Source: Candidatus Zhuqueibacterota bacterium (GTDB lineage Bacteria; Zhuqueibacterota; Zhuqueibacteria; Oceanimicrobiales; Oceanimicrobiaceae). Taken from it: a stretch of 64,000 nt of DNA. Every line of letters starts with the position of its first letter. The stretch's first letter is position 1. The stretch covers positions 1 to 64,000 of the forward strand of contig JAJDAD010000062.1 of NCBI GenBank assembly GCA_029262055.1, written 5' to 3'. The notes beneath the pieces are model-generated. The model was not told the origin of the DNA. It saw only the letters and a list, made by a program, of their open reading frames with translations, and ran no database searches. The position numbers and the translations under genes are program-made. Below, one piece after another: positions 1 through 9,411 of the stretch.

Positions 1-357
1 AAAGCAAGCGCCCCTTCCCCGGACGGCACCTGAGTCCTACCCTGCTATCGCTTTACTTTAGCGAAACCTCACAATCCGCTGTTCCTGTACAACCGTACAT
101 GGAGTGCGGGAACTGTGTTACCGCATGCTCTGCCACCATCCAGGCACTCACCATCTTCATCCTCAGCAACCCGAAGTCAACCCATCTCGCTTGTCACTGG
201 CCACTCAAGCTCCCTAGCCGATTGGTAAGTCTCATTAACCTTGCAGTCGACCAACCCGTAATCTACACGCTTCCCGGAATCGAAGCTTGCTTTTGAGGAA
301 CGTTCACCGTAGATTTCAGCAAACGATGAACAAAAAGGACCTATTGAACCACCGGAT
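1..357. other. Region without supported gene
   Basis: I see no convincing gene here. The 65-codon ORF at 99-296 has no ribosome binding site, and its protein has no domain or signal I recognise. The stretch probably holds the promoter of the nadE gene that follows, but I could not pick a confident -35/-10 pair. Confidence 0.5.
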
Positions 358-2103
358 ATGGCTGATACGATCAGAGTAGCTCTGGCTCAAACCAACACGA
401 TTGTTGGCGACTTCGACAGCAACCGAGACAAAACCCTGCAAGCGATGAAGAAAGCAGAGGCCGCTGCCGCGGATTTCGTGCTTTTTCCCGAATTGACGGT
501 AACCAGCTACTTTCCCGAAGATCTCCTGCTCAAAAAGACCTTCATTGAAGACAACCAGAGATACCTGCGCGAAATAGCTGGCCAAAGTGGCGAGACCATC
601 GCCGTGGTCGGTTTCGTCGATCCTGGCCCTGCAGGTGACAAAATTTACAGCGCAGCTGCCCTCTTGCAGCGCGGCAAAGTAGTGGCAAAGTATCACAAGA
701 TCTGCCTGCCAAACTACAGCGTTTTTGACGAAAAGCGCTACTTTGCCGCCGGCAATCGTCCCCTGGTATTCGAGTATAAGGACGTTAAGTTCGGCTTGAA
801 TATCTGCGAGGATATCTGGGTGCCGGACGGTGTCGCTGAAAGCCAGGGCCTGGGCGCAGGCGCTGAGATTATTTTCTGCATTTCCGCGTCCCCCTACCAC
901 ATGGAAAAACGCAGAGTCCGTCTCGATGTCGGTATCAATTGTGCCAAACGGACACGTTCCGCCGTTGTCTACTTGAACCTGGTCGGTGGCCAGGACGAGC
1001 TGGTTTTTGACGGCACCAGCTATGTGGTAAACGAACAGGGCGAGGTCACGGCGCAATGCAGCGCGTTCGAGGAAGATTTTCTGGTGACCGACATTAGCGT
1101 GGCCGCGCTTCGTGCTTTCCGTGCGCAGGATCCGGGATACGAGCAGGAGCTTGCCGGCTTCAAGTCGTTGTACCTCCCAGAAGTCATTACAATTCCGGAT
1201 GCTTCGCCCACAAGGGAAAAACCGGAACTGCAGGCAAGGGTAGTGAAGAAACTTCAACCCTACGATGAAATCTACGCAGCTTTGGTGTTGGGCACGAAGG
1301 ATTATGTCGGCAAGAACAACTTCAGGAAGGTGGTGATTGGATTGAGCGGTGGTATCGACTCGGCCCTGACTGCAGCCATCGCCGTTGACGCTCTCGGGGC
1401 GCAGAACGTGATAGGAGTGCTCATGCCGAGTGCAATCACCTCCGCCGAGAGCATGGAAGATGCACACCTGCTCGCACGCAATCTTGGCATCGAGACAAAG
1501 ACGGTCGCGATCAATGCTGTTTTTGATGCCTACCGTGAATCGTTGCGGACGGTGTTTGGCGATCTGCCTCCGGACACAACGGAGGAAAACCTGCAGGCCC
1601 GGACCCGTGGCAATATCCTCATGGCATTATCGAACAAATTCGGGTGGATGGTCCTGACCACGGGTAATAAGAGCGAGCTGAGCGTCGGCTACGCTACTTT
1701 GTACGGGGACATGGCCGGCGGTTTTGCAGTTATCAAGGACGTCCCCAAGACTCTGGTTTACAAGCTCTGCGAACAAAAAAATGCAACGGTAGGCCGGGAA
1801 GTAATACCCCAGACTGTTATCAGCAAGGAACCGACTGCCGAGCTTAGACCAAATCAGAAAGACCGCGACTCTCTGCCGCCCTATGAATTGCTTGATGCGA
1901 TCCTGGAACAGTTTGTCGAGAAGGATCAGACGGTAAAGGAGATCATTGCCCGCGGCTTTCCACGCGAGGTTGTGAAGGAGGTCGCGCGCCTGGTAGACGT
2001 CAATGAATACAAACGGCGCCAGGCCGCACCCGGAATCAAAATTACGGACAAAGCATTCGGAAAAGATCGCCGAATGCCAATCACCAACAAATATCACACA
2101 TGA
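358..2103 (+). CDS. nadE: Glutamine-dependent NAD+ synthetase
   Basis: It makes NAD+ from nicotinic acid adenine dinucleotide, using ATP and ammonia released from glutamine in the same polypeptide; this is the last step of NAD synthesis in the cytoplasm. The first ~280 residues are a nitrilase-fold glutaminase with the expected Glu-Lys-Cys triad: E45 in LFPELTVTSYF, K114 in KICLPNY and C150 in NICEDIWVP. The C-terminal half is the ATP-pyrophosphatase synthetase with the PP-loop GLSGGIDSALT at about 328-338 and the later GNKSELSVGY stretch. At 581 residues it is full length for the two-domain form. Its stop overlaps the next gene in an ATGA junction, suggesting translational coupling. A 383-codon antisense ORF over it is a shadow. 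Confidence 0.96.
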   Translation: MADTIRVALAQTNTIVGDFDSNRDKTLQAMKKAEAAAADFVLFPELTVTSYFPEDLLLKKTFIEDNQRYLREIAGQSGETIAVVGFVDPGPAGDKIYSAAALLQRGKVVAKYHKICLPNYSVFDEKRYFAAGNRPLVFEYKDVKFGLNICEDIWVPDGVAESQGLGAGAEIIFCISASPYHMEKRRVRLDVGINCAKRTRSAVVYLNLVGGQDELVFDGTSYVVNEQGEVTAQCSAFEEDFLVTDISVAALRAFRAQDPGYEQELAGFKSLYLPEVITIPDASPTREKPELQARVVKKLQPYDEIYAALVLGTKDYVGKNNFRKVVIGLSGGIDSALTAAIAVDALGAQNVIGVLMPSAITSAESMEDAHLLARNLGIETKTVAINAVFDAYRESLRTVFGDLPPDTTEENLQARTRGNILMALSNKFGWMVLTTGNKSELSVGYATLYGDMAGGFAVIKDVPKTLVYKLCEQKNATVGREVIPQTVISKEPTAELRPNQKDRDSLPPYELLDAILEQFVEKDQTVKEIIARGFPREVVKEVARLVDVNEYKRRQAAPGIKITDKAFGKDRRMPITNKYHT

Positions 2104-3344
2104 GAAAAACAATGGATTGGCGAAAAGAACCAGCAATCATCAGTCTTCTACTATTCTGTGTCCTGGCGTGCAGCAGTTGTACGGACACCAGACCATTTCT
2201 GCGCTACCGCGACCCGGTGTTGCGCGGCAATCCCACAGGCCGTCCTGACGGCGCCGATGTCTTGACATTTTATGTTTTGGGTGACTGGGGTACTGGCAAT
2301 GCGAACCAACAGGCGGTGGCTGACGCGCTCAGCAAGAATCTTCGGACAGTGCCGCCGGGCCGTCAGGTTCGCCCGTTCGTGCTCGAGCTAGGCGACAATG
2401 CTTACCAACACGGCCTGGCGACCGGCTGGGACAATCCCGAAGTGGTCGAGCGGCTCAGGGCAACTTTCGGCGACGTCTATAGCGAGGTCAAGTACCAGGA
2501 CAAGGACGTCACCTTCCATGTCGTCGCTGGCAATCATGACCACGCAGGCAAAGCCGGCGGCAAAAAAGCGCACGGTGATGTCATTCATCAGGAAACGACT
2601 GCGGAGAGAATCTATCCGAACTGGGAGTACTACCCGATCGATCCTGCCAGAAACTCCGACACGGACGATCAGAAAAACTACGACGACCTGCTCAATGAAA
2701 ACATCTTGGATGTTACCATACCGCAAGTGATTTCCATCGACGGCGGCGACAAGCTGCTGGATGTGTTTGCCATCGACAGCCAGGTCTTTCTGGATTTGTA
2801 TGACAGGAAAGAGACCGCACTGATATCCAAGCACTGGCAGCACCTGCAACAATTGGTTTCCCGCAGCACCGCGCCATGGAAAATGCTGATCGGCCACCAT
2901 CCGGTAAAGAGCCATGGCAAACACGGCGGCTTTCGCAAAGCATTCTGGTGGATTCCGCCAATGGTGCTTGCGACCCTGGTGGACAAATTCTTTTATAAGA
3001 GAATCCAGGACCTGGACAATCCGGCGTACGGGAGATTTCGGAAAGAAATGACTGCCTTTATGCAGCGCAACAAAATCCCGTTCTATCTTGCCGGGCATGA
3101 ACACAACCTGCAAATGATCGAGATCGAACCGGACCACTACCAGGTGGTCTCCGGCAGTGCAGGAAAACTGTCTGCCGTATCACATGGCGATGACTCGTTT
3201 TTTTCGCAGACCGCTTTTGGCTTCGCTCGTTTTGACATGACTGAGACGGAGGTCTGGATTGAATTCCTCAAGGTCGCAACTGAGAGTGGCGAGATGTCGT
3301 CGTCGGGGCTGTTCAAAGTTGCAATGCCCGAGGGGTCGAAATGA
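2100..3344 (+). CDS. Metallophosphoesterase lipoprotein, acid-phosphatase-like
   Basis: This is a calcineurin-like phosphoesterase, closest in style to purple/tartrate-resistant acid phosphatases. The dimetal-site motifs appear in order: GDWG near residue 61, GDNAY near 98, GNHDH near 142, GHHPV in the middle and GHEHN towards the end. The N-terminus has a short charged segment, a hydrophobic stretch and the lipobox VLAC with C24, so it is probably a lipid-anchored envelope protein facing the periplasm or the surface. The start codon overlaps the nadE stop (ATGA); an in-frame ATG four codons later would also keep the signal peptide. The substrate cannot be read from the sequence. The family assignment is firm, the biological role is unknown. 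Confidence 0.86.
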   Translation: MRKTMDWRKEPAIISLLLFCVLACSSCTDTRPFLRYRDPVLRGNPTGRPDGADVLTFYVLGDWGTGNANQQAVADALSKNLRTVPPGRQVRPFVLELGDNAYQHGLATGWDNPEVVERLRATFGDVYSEVKYQDKDVTFHVVAGNHDHAGKAGGKKAHGDVIHQETTAERIYPNWEYYPIDPARNSDTDDQKNYDDLLNENILDVTIPQVISIDGGDKLLDVFAIDSQVFLDLYDRKETALISKHWQHLQQLVSRSTAPWKMLIGHHPVKSHGKHGGFRKAFWWIPPMVLATLVDKFFYKRIQDLDNPAYGRFRKEMTAFMQRNKIPFYLAGHEHNLQMIEIEPDHYQVVSGSAGKLSAVSHGDDSFFSQTAFGFARFDMTETEVWIEFLKVATESGEMSSSGLFKVAMPEGSK

Positions 3345-3895
3345 GGTTTTGGTTCGGCAACACTCCCGTGCGTTCCAGTGTGTTGAGACGCTCACTACTT
3401 GCTTTGTAAATGATACCAGGTAAACCCACTGTATCTGACGAAGCAAAACTCGTCATTGGCAATCCTGAGACGCGGCACCGGCGGTTCAGGTCATTTACAA
3501 AGTCCTGGAGACGAGGACCTAGGACCAATCCTCCCCGCTGCAATCGGTTGATTTGCCAGGAATGACAGCGCCGCTTGCGCAGATCGTTCGCTTCATCAGA
3601 TGAGATGCGGACGATGCTAGTACGGTGGAAGTCGCCCGTAGTCCGAAACCCGGGATTACCACTCCGGCAGCGTCAGGCATCGTTTCTCTTGCATCTTATC
3701 TCGATTTTCCGTATCTTTATCGTTGTCTTGGTTTCGCTGTTGTCTCTGCACTCCGCGAAGCCAGATTTCAATTAGATTAAACCGTGCATCCCGGCCTTTT
3801 TGAGCAGGGCTGCCTAATCGCCGCGCTCATTGCGGTCTTTCTTTTCCACGCGTCCGGGCTGGTAGAGATTTGTAGAACCCCGGACCAGGAAAAAT
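3345..3895. other. 551-bp intergenic region with inverted repeat
   Basis: There is no convincing gene. Short ORFs on both strands lack ribosome binding sites and recognisable domains. The region carries a perfect 12-bp inverted repeat, CTTTGTAAATGA at 3402-3413 and TCATTTACAAAG at 3491-3502, with a 77-base spacer of unknown meaning. The last part must contain the promoter of the helicase gene; AGGAAAAAT just before position 3896 is its likely ribosome binding site. Confidence 0.5.
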
Positions 3896-5230
3896 ATGAA
3901 AGACCAAACACTTACGCGTGCGCAACGCGCGCGCAACGATCGTTCCATCTCCCAACCACAACCCCAGCTTGCACAAGGTGTCTTTGGCGCCCTGCTCCCG
4001 AAAATCCAACGGGCCGTTGCAGCCGAGGGATACGTCACTCCCACACCGATCCAGGAGCAGTGCATTCCCCACCTGTTGCAGGGACGGGATCTGCTCGGCA
4101 GCGCCCAGACCGGCACCGGCAAGACCGCTGCCTTTACGCTGCCACTCCTGCAGCGGCTTTCCGGCAACTCCGTCCAGCCCAGGAAAAGAAGCCCACGTGC
4201 CCTCATTCTCGCTCCCACGCGCGAACTTGCGGCGCAGATCGGGGCCAGCATTCATACATATGGGCGGTTTCTACCCCTAAGCCACACCGTCGTCTTCGGC
4301 GGGGTCAGTCAATCGCCACAGGTCACTGCTCTGAACCGCGGAGTGGACATTCTGGTGGCCACCCCGGGTCGTCTCCTTGACCTGATGCAGCAGGGATTTA
4401 TCCGCCTGAATGAGGTGGAGTTCTTCGTTCTCGACGAGGTGGATCGCATGCTCGACATGGGCTTCATTCACGACATCAGACGGGTCTTGTCCCACATTCC
4501 GGCTGAGCGCCAGACGCTGTTCTTCTCGGCCACCATGCCGCCGAAAATGGCAGAACTGGCCAACACCATGGTCCGCAATCCGGTACGGGTAACCATCGCG
4601 CCCGACAAACCAGCGGTGGAGCGCATCGGTCAGAAAGTGTTGTTTGTGGGAAAGAAGAGCAAGGACGCCCTGCTCATTTCGCTGCTAAACGACCCCCAGG
4701 TCAGTAAGGCCCTCATCTTCACCCAGATGAAGCACGCTGCCAACCGTGTGGTGAAAAAATTATCCGCAGCGGGCATTCACGGCACCGCCATCCACGGCAA
4801 CAAAAGCCAGGCCGCCCGCACCAAGGCGCTGGACGGCTTTAGGCGCGGCAATTTCCCGGTACTGGTCGCCACCGATGTGGCGGCACGCGGATTGGATGTA
4901 GACGACATCACCCACGTCATCAACTACGACCTGCCCACTGAGGCCGAAACTTACGTACACCGCATCGGACGCACCGCCCGCGCGGGGACGAATGGTGACG
5001 CCATTTCGTTCTGCTGCGCTGAGGATCGGGCATATCTCCGCGATATCGAACGCCTGTTAGGAAAGCCGGTGCCCGCCGAGACACAACACGCCTTTCATTG
5101 TGAGAACGCCTTCCGGTCTACCCAACCGGCCCCCAAACCTGGTGGTGGTGGCGGCACACGTCGGGGTGGGCGCCCCAAGGGCAACCTCCCCGGGCAGCGC
5201 AGCCGAAACCGCAACCGGGGCAGACGGTAA
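3896..5230 (+). CDS. rhlE: DEAD-box RNA helicase, RhlE type
   Basis: An ATP-dependent RNA helicase that probably remodels ribosomal or messenger RNA in the cytoplasm. All core motifs are present: Q motif PTPIQEQ (about 49-55), Walker A AQTGTGKT (70-77), PTREL (107-111), motif II DEVD (180-183), SAT (211-213), [12 protein letters not shown] and [10 protein letters not shown]. Motif II reads DEVD rather than DEAD; the substituted position is known to tolerate change. The last ~40 residues are rich in glycine, arginine and lysine, as in the RNA-binding tails of RhlE proteins. Length 444 is typical. The start is supported by an AGGA-like site ahead of the ATG. The next gene, a tiny basic protein, is a partner of such helicases in other bacteria as far as I recall. 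Confidence 0.93.
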   Translation: MKDQTLTRAQRARNDRSISQPQPQLAQGVFGALLPKIQRAVAAEGYVTPTPIQEQCIPHLLQGRDLLGSAQTGTGKTAAFTLPLLQRLSGNSVQPRKRSPRALILAPTRELAAQIGASIHTYGRFLPLSHTVVFGGVSQSPQVTALNRGVDILVATPGRLLDLMQQGFIRLNEVEFFVLDEVDRMLDMGFIHDIRRVLSHIPAERQTLFFSATMPPKMAELANTMVRNPVRVTIAPDKPAVERIGQKVLFVGKKSKDALLISLLNDPQVSKALIFTQMKHAANRVVKKLSAAGIHGTAIHGNKSQAARTKALDGFRRGNFPVLVATDVAARGLDVDDITHVINYDLPTEAETYVHRIGRTARAGTNGDAISFCCAEDRAYLRDIERLLGKPVPAETQHAFHCENAFRSTQPAPKPGGGGGTRRGGRPKGNLPGQRSRNRNRGRR

Positions 5231-5367
5231 GGCAAAGACCCTGCGCCTGACCCATTCTCACGCTCCGGACTCCCCGAAAGGGCTTCCCGCCCCCAAGTGT
5301 ATGATCCCAGGGGACGAGTTCGCAGGAACCGCTCCAGGGAAATAGAGCGTGCTGACCGGAGATCAAT

Positions 5368-5397
5368 TGACTTATTAAGAATACTTTCGTTACTATA
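5368..5397 (+). promoter_or_regulatory. Predicted sigma70-type promoter
   Basis: TTGACT at 5368-5373 and TACTAT at 5392-5397 are separated by 18 bases in an AT-rich stretch. It sits between the helicase stop and the small basic protein, so that gene probably has its own transcript with a leader of about 85 bases. Confidence 0.5.
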
Positions 5398-5416
5398 AGA
5401 TACTCGAATTTGTGAA

Positions 5417-5433
5417 GGCCCTGCCTGAGGGCC
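5417..5433 (+). promoter_or_regulatory. Leader hairpin upstream of small basic protein
   Basis: GGCCCT and AGGGCC form a 6-bp GC-rich stem around a 5-base loop within the predicted 5' leader. There is no T-run, so it is not a standard terminator. A strong TAAGGAGG site follows at about 5474-5481. Confidence 0.35.
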
Positions 5434-5489
5434 TCACTCATTTCGTCTCTATTAACAAGAAAGGTAACTTACCTAAGGAGGATGACAAG

Positions 5490-5642
5490 GTGGCGAAGCC
5501 TAATTATCGATTTGAAAAACGCAAAAAAGAATTGGCAAAGATAAAAAAGAAGGAAGAAAAGCGGCAAAACAAACTGGCCAAGAAGAATGCAGAGTCCAAA
5601 ACGGAGCATGATCAACCTCCGGATGAAGGGGAAAACACATAA
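5490..5642 (+). CDS. Small lysine-rich conserved protein
   Basis: A 50-residue, highly basic protein starting MAKPNYRFEKRKKE, followed by a run of Lys/Glu that should form one charged helix, and an acidic tail. The ORF track starts 26 codons earlier, but the in-frame GTG at 5490 lies 8 bases after a near-perfect Shine-Dalgarno sequence (TAAGGAGG) and gives the sequence I recall for a small conserved family in proteobacteria that begins MAKPNY-FEKR. It has its own predicted promoter and a leader hairpin. The family's function is not known to me; position next to an RNA helicase and the basic helix suggest an RNA or ribosome link, which is inference. Confidence 0.75.
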   Translation: MAKPNYRFEKRKKELAKIKKKEEKRQNKLAKKNAESKTEHDQPPDEGENT

Positions 5643-5763
5643 CTAGCGGACGCAGGATGCTTACACCTTGTCGTTTAAAACCACCCATCCCGGCGTGGCC
5701 GGCATTGCTATTCCCTCCAGATCCTTCAGCCATAATCACGTCTAAGACACATCTGGACCTGAC

Positions 5764-6204
5764 ATGGAAAAGGAACTGAAATTTCTCAAAAAACCCGGAT
5801 GGCGCTATGAAAGATTCAGACCACCGGACAGACTGCCGGAAGCGGTCATTCAGGCTGAAGTCTACAGACGGTTACTCGAAAAGAATATCCAATGTACCGT
5901 TGGTTGTCCGATTTTCTGCGTGGCATACGGTGGAGAGTTGTCGCCTGACGTCGCCATCCTGAACCGGGGATGCGTAATCGGACTCATAGAAATAAAATCC
6001 TTCAAGAAGGTCAAGTCCGTATCAAATCAAATTATCAACAACCTCGACAGTGCTGGGATAAAGAGCAAGCAGTTGCGGCGATATTTGTTGTATGATTTGC
6101 CTCTATATTATTGCACGACATGGGATGACATTCCTCGTGCTGTAGAATTCGCGCAGTTATGTATTCAGGAGTTCAGACAGCACGCAGCTAAAAAGACACA
6201 ATGA
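5764..6204 (+). CDS. PD-(D/E)XK nuclease-fold protein
   Basis: A 146-residue protein that I read as a small PD-(D/E)XK superfamily member. The pattern is E32 in a helix (VIQAEVYRRL), then SPDVAIL with D62, and GLIEIKS with E76 and K78; this order and spacing matches the restriction-endonuclease-like core. There is no other domain, signal peptide or membrane segment. It stands alone: no methyltransferase or specificity gene lies beside it, so a restriction role is not supported. A DNA-repair or defence nuclease remains possible. The fold call is fairly good; the function is open. Confidence 0.6.
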   Translation: MEKELKFLKKPGWRYERFRPPDRLPEAVIQAEVYRRLLEKNIQCTVGCPIFCVAYGGELSPDVAILNRGCVIGLIEIKSFKKVKSVSNQIINNLDSAGIKSKQLRRYLLYDLPLYYCTTWDDIPRAVEFAQLCIQEFRQHAAKKTQ

Positions 6205-6259
6205 TCCCTTCTGCCCTTGAGCAGTGAGGCAGGCTCCGTACCAGACTTCTTCGCAACAG

Positions 6260-7375
6260 ATGCCAACGAAATTCACCATATCGGATGAAGCCAGAAAACT
6301 CCACCGGGAGAGCCTGGTAGTCGACCTGCACGTCGATCCAATCCTGCAGAAGCTCCTCTTCGATTACGAAATTGATGAACACCATGACAGGGACTGGCAA
6401 CCCTCAAAACGGCGCAGGCTGTTCAAGTCACTCACAACATTCGCTCAAAACCGCGAGTTCCATTCTCCTTTCTTTAATCACATCGACGTACCGCGAATGC
6501 TGGCGGGTGGGTACAGCCTGGGGGCTTTTGGTATTCACCACTGGCCAAGGGCAGGTGAACGCGGTTGGCAGAACGTCCTCAACCAACTGAACTACCTGGA
6601 ACGGGTTGTTAAACGGCAATCGGACCTTGTGTTTGCCACCGACCCGGATGCTCTGCTGCAGGCGCACGCCAGCGGGCAGATCGGCTGTTTTGCCGGAGTT
6701 GAGGGTACGCACTGCCTGGGTGCCGCAGGTGCGAAAAACCAGCAAAGGAGGCTGGACCGCATCCAGGTATTGTTCGAAAAACATCATGTACGTTATCTCA
6801 CCCTGACCCACTTTTCCCGCAATGATGCAGCCGCACCAACCATGGGATTGGGCGCTGATGCAAACCTGGGCCTGACCCGCTTCGGAACCGCTCTGGCGGA
6901 AAAACTGAACGAGACCGGTATGCTGGTGGACGTGGCCCATGTCAGCCATCAGGGCGTTCTCGACGCCTGCAGCTGTAGTAAGGTGCCGGTCATCGCCAGC
7001 CATGCGGGTGTACGAAGTGTGCGGAAACATCCACGAAACCTGAACGACGAAGCGCTGCGGGCCATTGTCGAATCCGGAGGCCTGGTCGGAATCATGTTTG
7101 CGACCAATTTTCTCAGCAGCGCTGCGACGAATCCTACTTCGGAAGTCGTCCTGCAGCACATCGACTATATCGTGCGCAACTACGGCGATGATCATGTGGC
7201 GCTCGGCACGGACTTTGATGGCTGGATTCCGCGCATCCCCTCTGACATGGAAGATGCTGCAGACCTGCCACTCCTGACGCAACACATGCTGAACCACGGT
7301 TATTCAGAGGATCGAATCAGGAAAATACTGGGGATGAATTTTCTTAGGGTCTGGCGGGCGGCATTGGCGGTTTAA
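6260..7375 (+). CDS. Membrane dipeptidase, peptidase family M19
   Basis: A zinc dipeptidase of the renal dipeptidase family, which cleaves dipeptides (some members act on D-residue or dehydro substrates). Metal-binding elements are visible in order: VDLHVDP near the start (His and Asp), GVEGTHCLG (bridging Glu), VDVAHVSH and PVIASHAGVRSV (His ligands), then GTDFDGW near the C-terminus. The ORF track begins at a GTG at 6224; the ATG at 6260 gives a start closer to the first conserved block, and neither has a clear ribosome binding site. No signal peptide is seen, so it is probably cytoplasmic. Its stop overlaps the stop of the convergent vanZ-like gene by four bases. Confidence 0.88.
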   Translation: MPTKFTISDEARKLHRESLVVDLHVDPILQKLLFDYEIDEHHDRDWQPSKRRRLFKSLTTFAQNREFHSPFFNHIDVPRMLAGGYSLGAFGIHHWPRAGERGWQNVLNQLNYLERVVKRQSDLVFATDPDALLQAHASGQIGCFAGVEGTHCLGAAGAKNQQRRLDRIQVLFEKHHVRYLTLTHFSRNDAAAPTMGLGADANLGLTRFGTALAEKLNETGMLVDVAHVSHQGVLDACSCSKVPVIASHAGVRSVRKHPRNLNDEALRAIVESGGLVGIMFATNFLSSAATNPTSEVVLQHIDYIVRNYGDDHVALGTDFDGWIPRIPSDMEDAADLPLLTQHMLNHGYSEDRIRKILGMNFLRVWRAALAV

Positions 7376-7755
7376 GTGAACAGCCGTCTGTCAAGTACAC
7401 GGAATATCTGAGGCACCCTCAGAAAAAAGTACAAGCCAAACGCGACCCCAAACGTGTCTGCGACTACATCGCTCACAGTAGGATACCTGCCCGGTACAAA
7501 CATCTGGTGTACTTCATCTGAAACCCCAAACGCGACTCCAATAATTACCGCAACGGCCACGTTTACTCTGGAGTTTTTGTGTCGCAAGAGAGCGATCGCG
7601 ATGCAGTAGCCAAGTACTGAATAGAAGACAAAGTGTGCCACCAGGTCCTCAAACTTGATGCCAAGAGAAGGGAGCGAGTACGAAGGAAGCGCGGACAGAT
7701 AGAAGAGCAAACCAGCCCACAGGCAAACAGGAATGTAGTATCTAAATGAATTCAA
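7372..7755 (-). CDS. VanZ-family membrane protein
   Basis: A 127-residue protein with four predicted membrane helices. The block GVSDEVHQMFVPGRYPTVSD followed by VVADTFG is the family signature (E-x-x-Q-x-F-x-P-x-R, then D-x-x-x-D-x-x-G). VanZ relatives are known for teicoplanin resistance, but in most genomes the role is unclear. Its start overlaps the end of nnrD/nnrE by 14 bases, so the two are probably co-transcribed and translationally coupled. It is a lone housekeeping-type copy with no van genes nearby. Confidence 0.85.
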   Translation of the reverse strand: MNSFRYYIPVCLWAGLLFYLSALPSYSLPSLGIKFEDLVAHFVFYSVLGYCIAIALLRHKNSRVNVAVAVIIGVAFGVSDEVHQMFVPGRYPTVSDVVADTFGVAFGLYFFLRVPQIFRVLDRRLFT

Positions 7756-9334
7756 TGTCAGGTATTAGCTCAGTAAAGTCACCATCCATGGCTGCCGGCA
7801 ATTGCGCGACCACGTCGCTCGCTATCAGTCCGGCCTGCCCCACCTTTTTCGCCACAATGTCGCCGGCCATGCCGTGCACAAACACTCCGGCAACCGCAGC
7901 ATCTATTGGCTGTAAGCCCTGCGCGAGCAAACTCGCGATTACTCCGGTCAAGACATCGCCTGTACCCCCCGTCGCCATACCCGGATTACCAGTTGAATTG
8001 ATAAAGACATCGCCGTCCGGCGAACCAACGACAGTCGGAGCACCCTTTAAAACCAAAATGCACGACAACTCTTGCGATACCTGGCGTACGGTAGAGACCG
8101 GGTCCGCGAGGAGATCTTCCCGCTTTCGGCCTACAAGCCGCGCCAGTTCCCCGGCATGGGGCGTCAGGATGACTGACGCCTTTGCTGACTGTAGCAGTTC
8201 AGCTTCACCCGCAAGACAGTTGAGCGCATCTGCATCCAGGACGAGCGCTGTCCGGGAATGCTTTACGAGCCACTTCACCAGCCTGGTGGTGTCTGAGGTG
8301 ACAGCCAGTCCGGGCCCGGCAGCGACGGCATCCGCCCACTCGATCTTTTCTGCGATGATCTTCTTCGCCGCAAACGAAACCGACCCGTGCGCTGTTTCCG
8401 GAAGTGGCGTGGTCATCACCTCGGTCAGTTTTTGTTCCATGACGGCATTTAACCCGGCCGGTATACCCAAAACAGCCAACCCGGCGCCACTGCGAATAGT
8501 GGCCTCGGAGCACAAGCTCGCAGCTCCGGACAAACCCGGTGACCCAGCCAGGACAAACACCTGCCCGCTACGATTCTTGTATAATGTCTTGTTGCGTTTC
8601 GGGAGCACGTTTCTGTAATAATCGGACGTAACATAGAACGTTCCTGGTTCGATACCTGCAATAACTGTTTCCGGAAAACCAATATCGGCAACACGAACCT
8701 GGCCAGCGTGCTCCCGAGCAGGAGAAAACAGCAACCCTTGCTTTATCGCGCCGACCGTGACAGTTACATCCGCACTGATACCTGGGCGGTATACTTGACC
8801 CGTATTTGAGTTAATGCCGGTCGGGAGGTCAACAGCAAGCACGGGAGCACCAAACTTGTTTGCAGCCTCCACCAACAGATCGACAGGAGGCTTGGGAGCG
8901 CCCGTCACGCCTGTCCCCAAAATGGCATCAACCACCAAGTCGGGCTTCGAAAAGGCGGAGAGATGCTCCCTTTTTTTCACCTGGAGCACATCGATTCCCA
9001 GTTGGGTCAGAATGTCGAAATTCGTCTTTGCGTCACCTCTTAGGGCTGCGGCGTCACCCGCAAGAACGACGCGGACATCCGCTCCGGAACTTGCCAGGTA
9101 CCTGGCAACAACATAACCATCGCCGCCGTTGTTGCCCTTGCCGCAAAGAACCATTATTTGCTTCCCGTGAACGGTCCCAATCATCCGGTTGACGCACTCC
9201 ACTATTTTTCGGCCGGCATTCTCCATCAATACAATGCCGGCAATGCCGATATCATCAATGGTGATACGGTCCACTGCGGACATCTGCTCTGCTGTCAGGA
9301 CCGGCTTAAGGTATTTTCTCTGTTTAGGCAACAT
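7742..9334 (-). CDS. nnrD: Bifunctional NAD(P)H-hydrate epimerase and dehydratase
   Basis: It repairs damaged NADH and NADPH. The N-terminal YjeF-type domain (about 1-220) epimerises R- to S-NAD(P)HX and shows GKGNNGGDGYVVAR; the C-terminal ribokinase-like domain (about 230-510) dehydrates S-NAD(P)HX with ADP and shows GNPGMATGGTGDVLTG, with the catalytic aspartate in GTGD. Length 530 matches the fused YjeF form (nnrE-nnrD). The ATG at 9334 leads straight into the expected N-terminus. The gene is divergent from the ECF sigma factor, with about 115 bases between the start codons, and overlaps the downstream vanZ-like gene. Confidence 0.94.
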   Translation of the reverse strand: MLPKQRKYLKPVLTAEQMSAVDRITIDDIGIAGIVLMENAGRKIVECVNRMIGTVHGKQIMVLCGKGNNGGDGYVVARYLASSGADVRVVLAGDAAALRGDAKTNFDILTQLGIDVLQVKKREHLSAFSKPDLVVDAILGTGVTGAPKPPVDLLVEAANKFGAPVLAVDLPTGINSNTGQVYRPGISADVTVTVGAIKQGLLFSPAREHAGQVRVADIGFPETVIAGIEPGTFYVTSDYYRNVLPKRNKTLYKNRSGQVFVLAGSPGLSGAASLCSEATIRSGAGLAVLGIPAGLNAVMEQKLTEVMTTPLPETAHGSVSFAAKKIIAEKIEWADAVAAGPGLAVTSDTTRLVKWLVKHSRTALVLDADALNCLAGEAELLQSAKASVILTPHAGELARLVGRKREDLLADPVSTVRQVSQELSCILVLKGAPTVVGSPDGDVFINSTGNPGMATGGTGDVLTGVIASLLAQGLQPIDAAVAGVFVHGMAGDIVAKKVGQAGLIASDVVAQLPAAMDGDFTELIPDIEFI

Positions 9335-9411
9335 TGACGCTAATCATAAAGAAGAGTACGACAAACGTTAAAAGATAAACTGTTCTGGCTGGAGTTGCAA
9401 ATAGTTTCTCC

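Noticed and set aside
99-296. 65-codon ORF before nadE
   Set aside because: No ribosome binding site, no family, and composition not like the neighbouring genes.
316-1467. 383-codon ORF on the minus strand over nadE
   Set aside because: It is an antisense shadow of a well-supported gene; its protein shows no domain and no ribosome binding site.
3402-3502. Perfect 12-bp inverted repeat in the 3.3-3.9 kb gap
   Set aside because: No transposase, no target-site duplication and a 77-base spacer; could be an operator or an accident. Recorded, not called.
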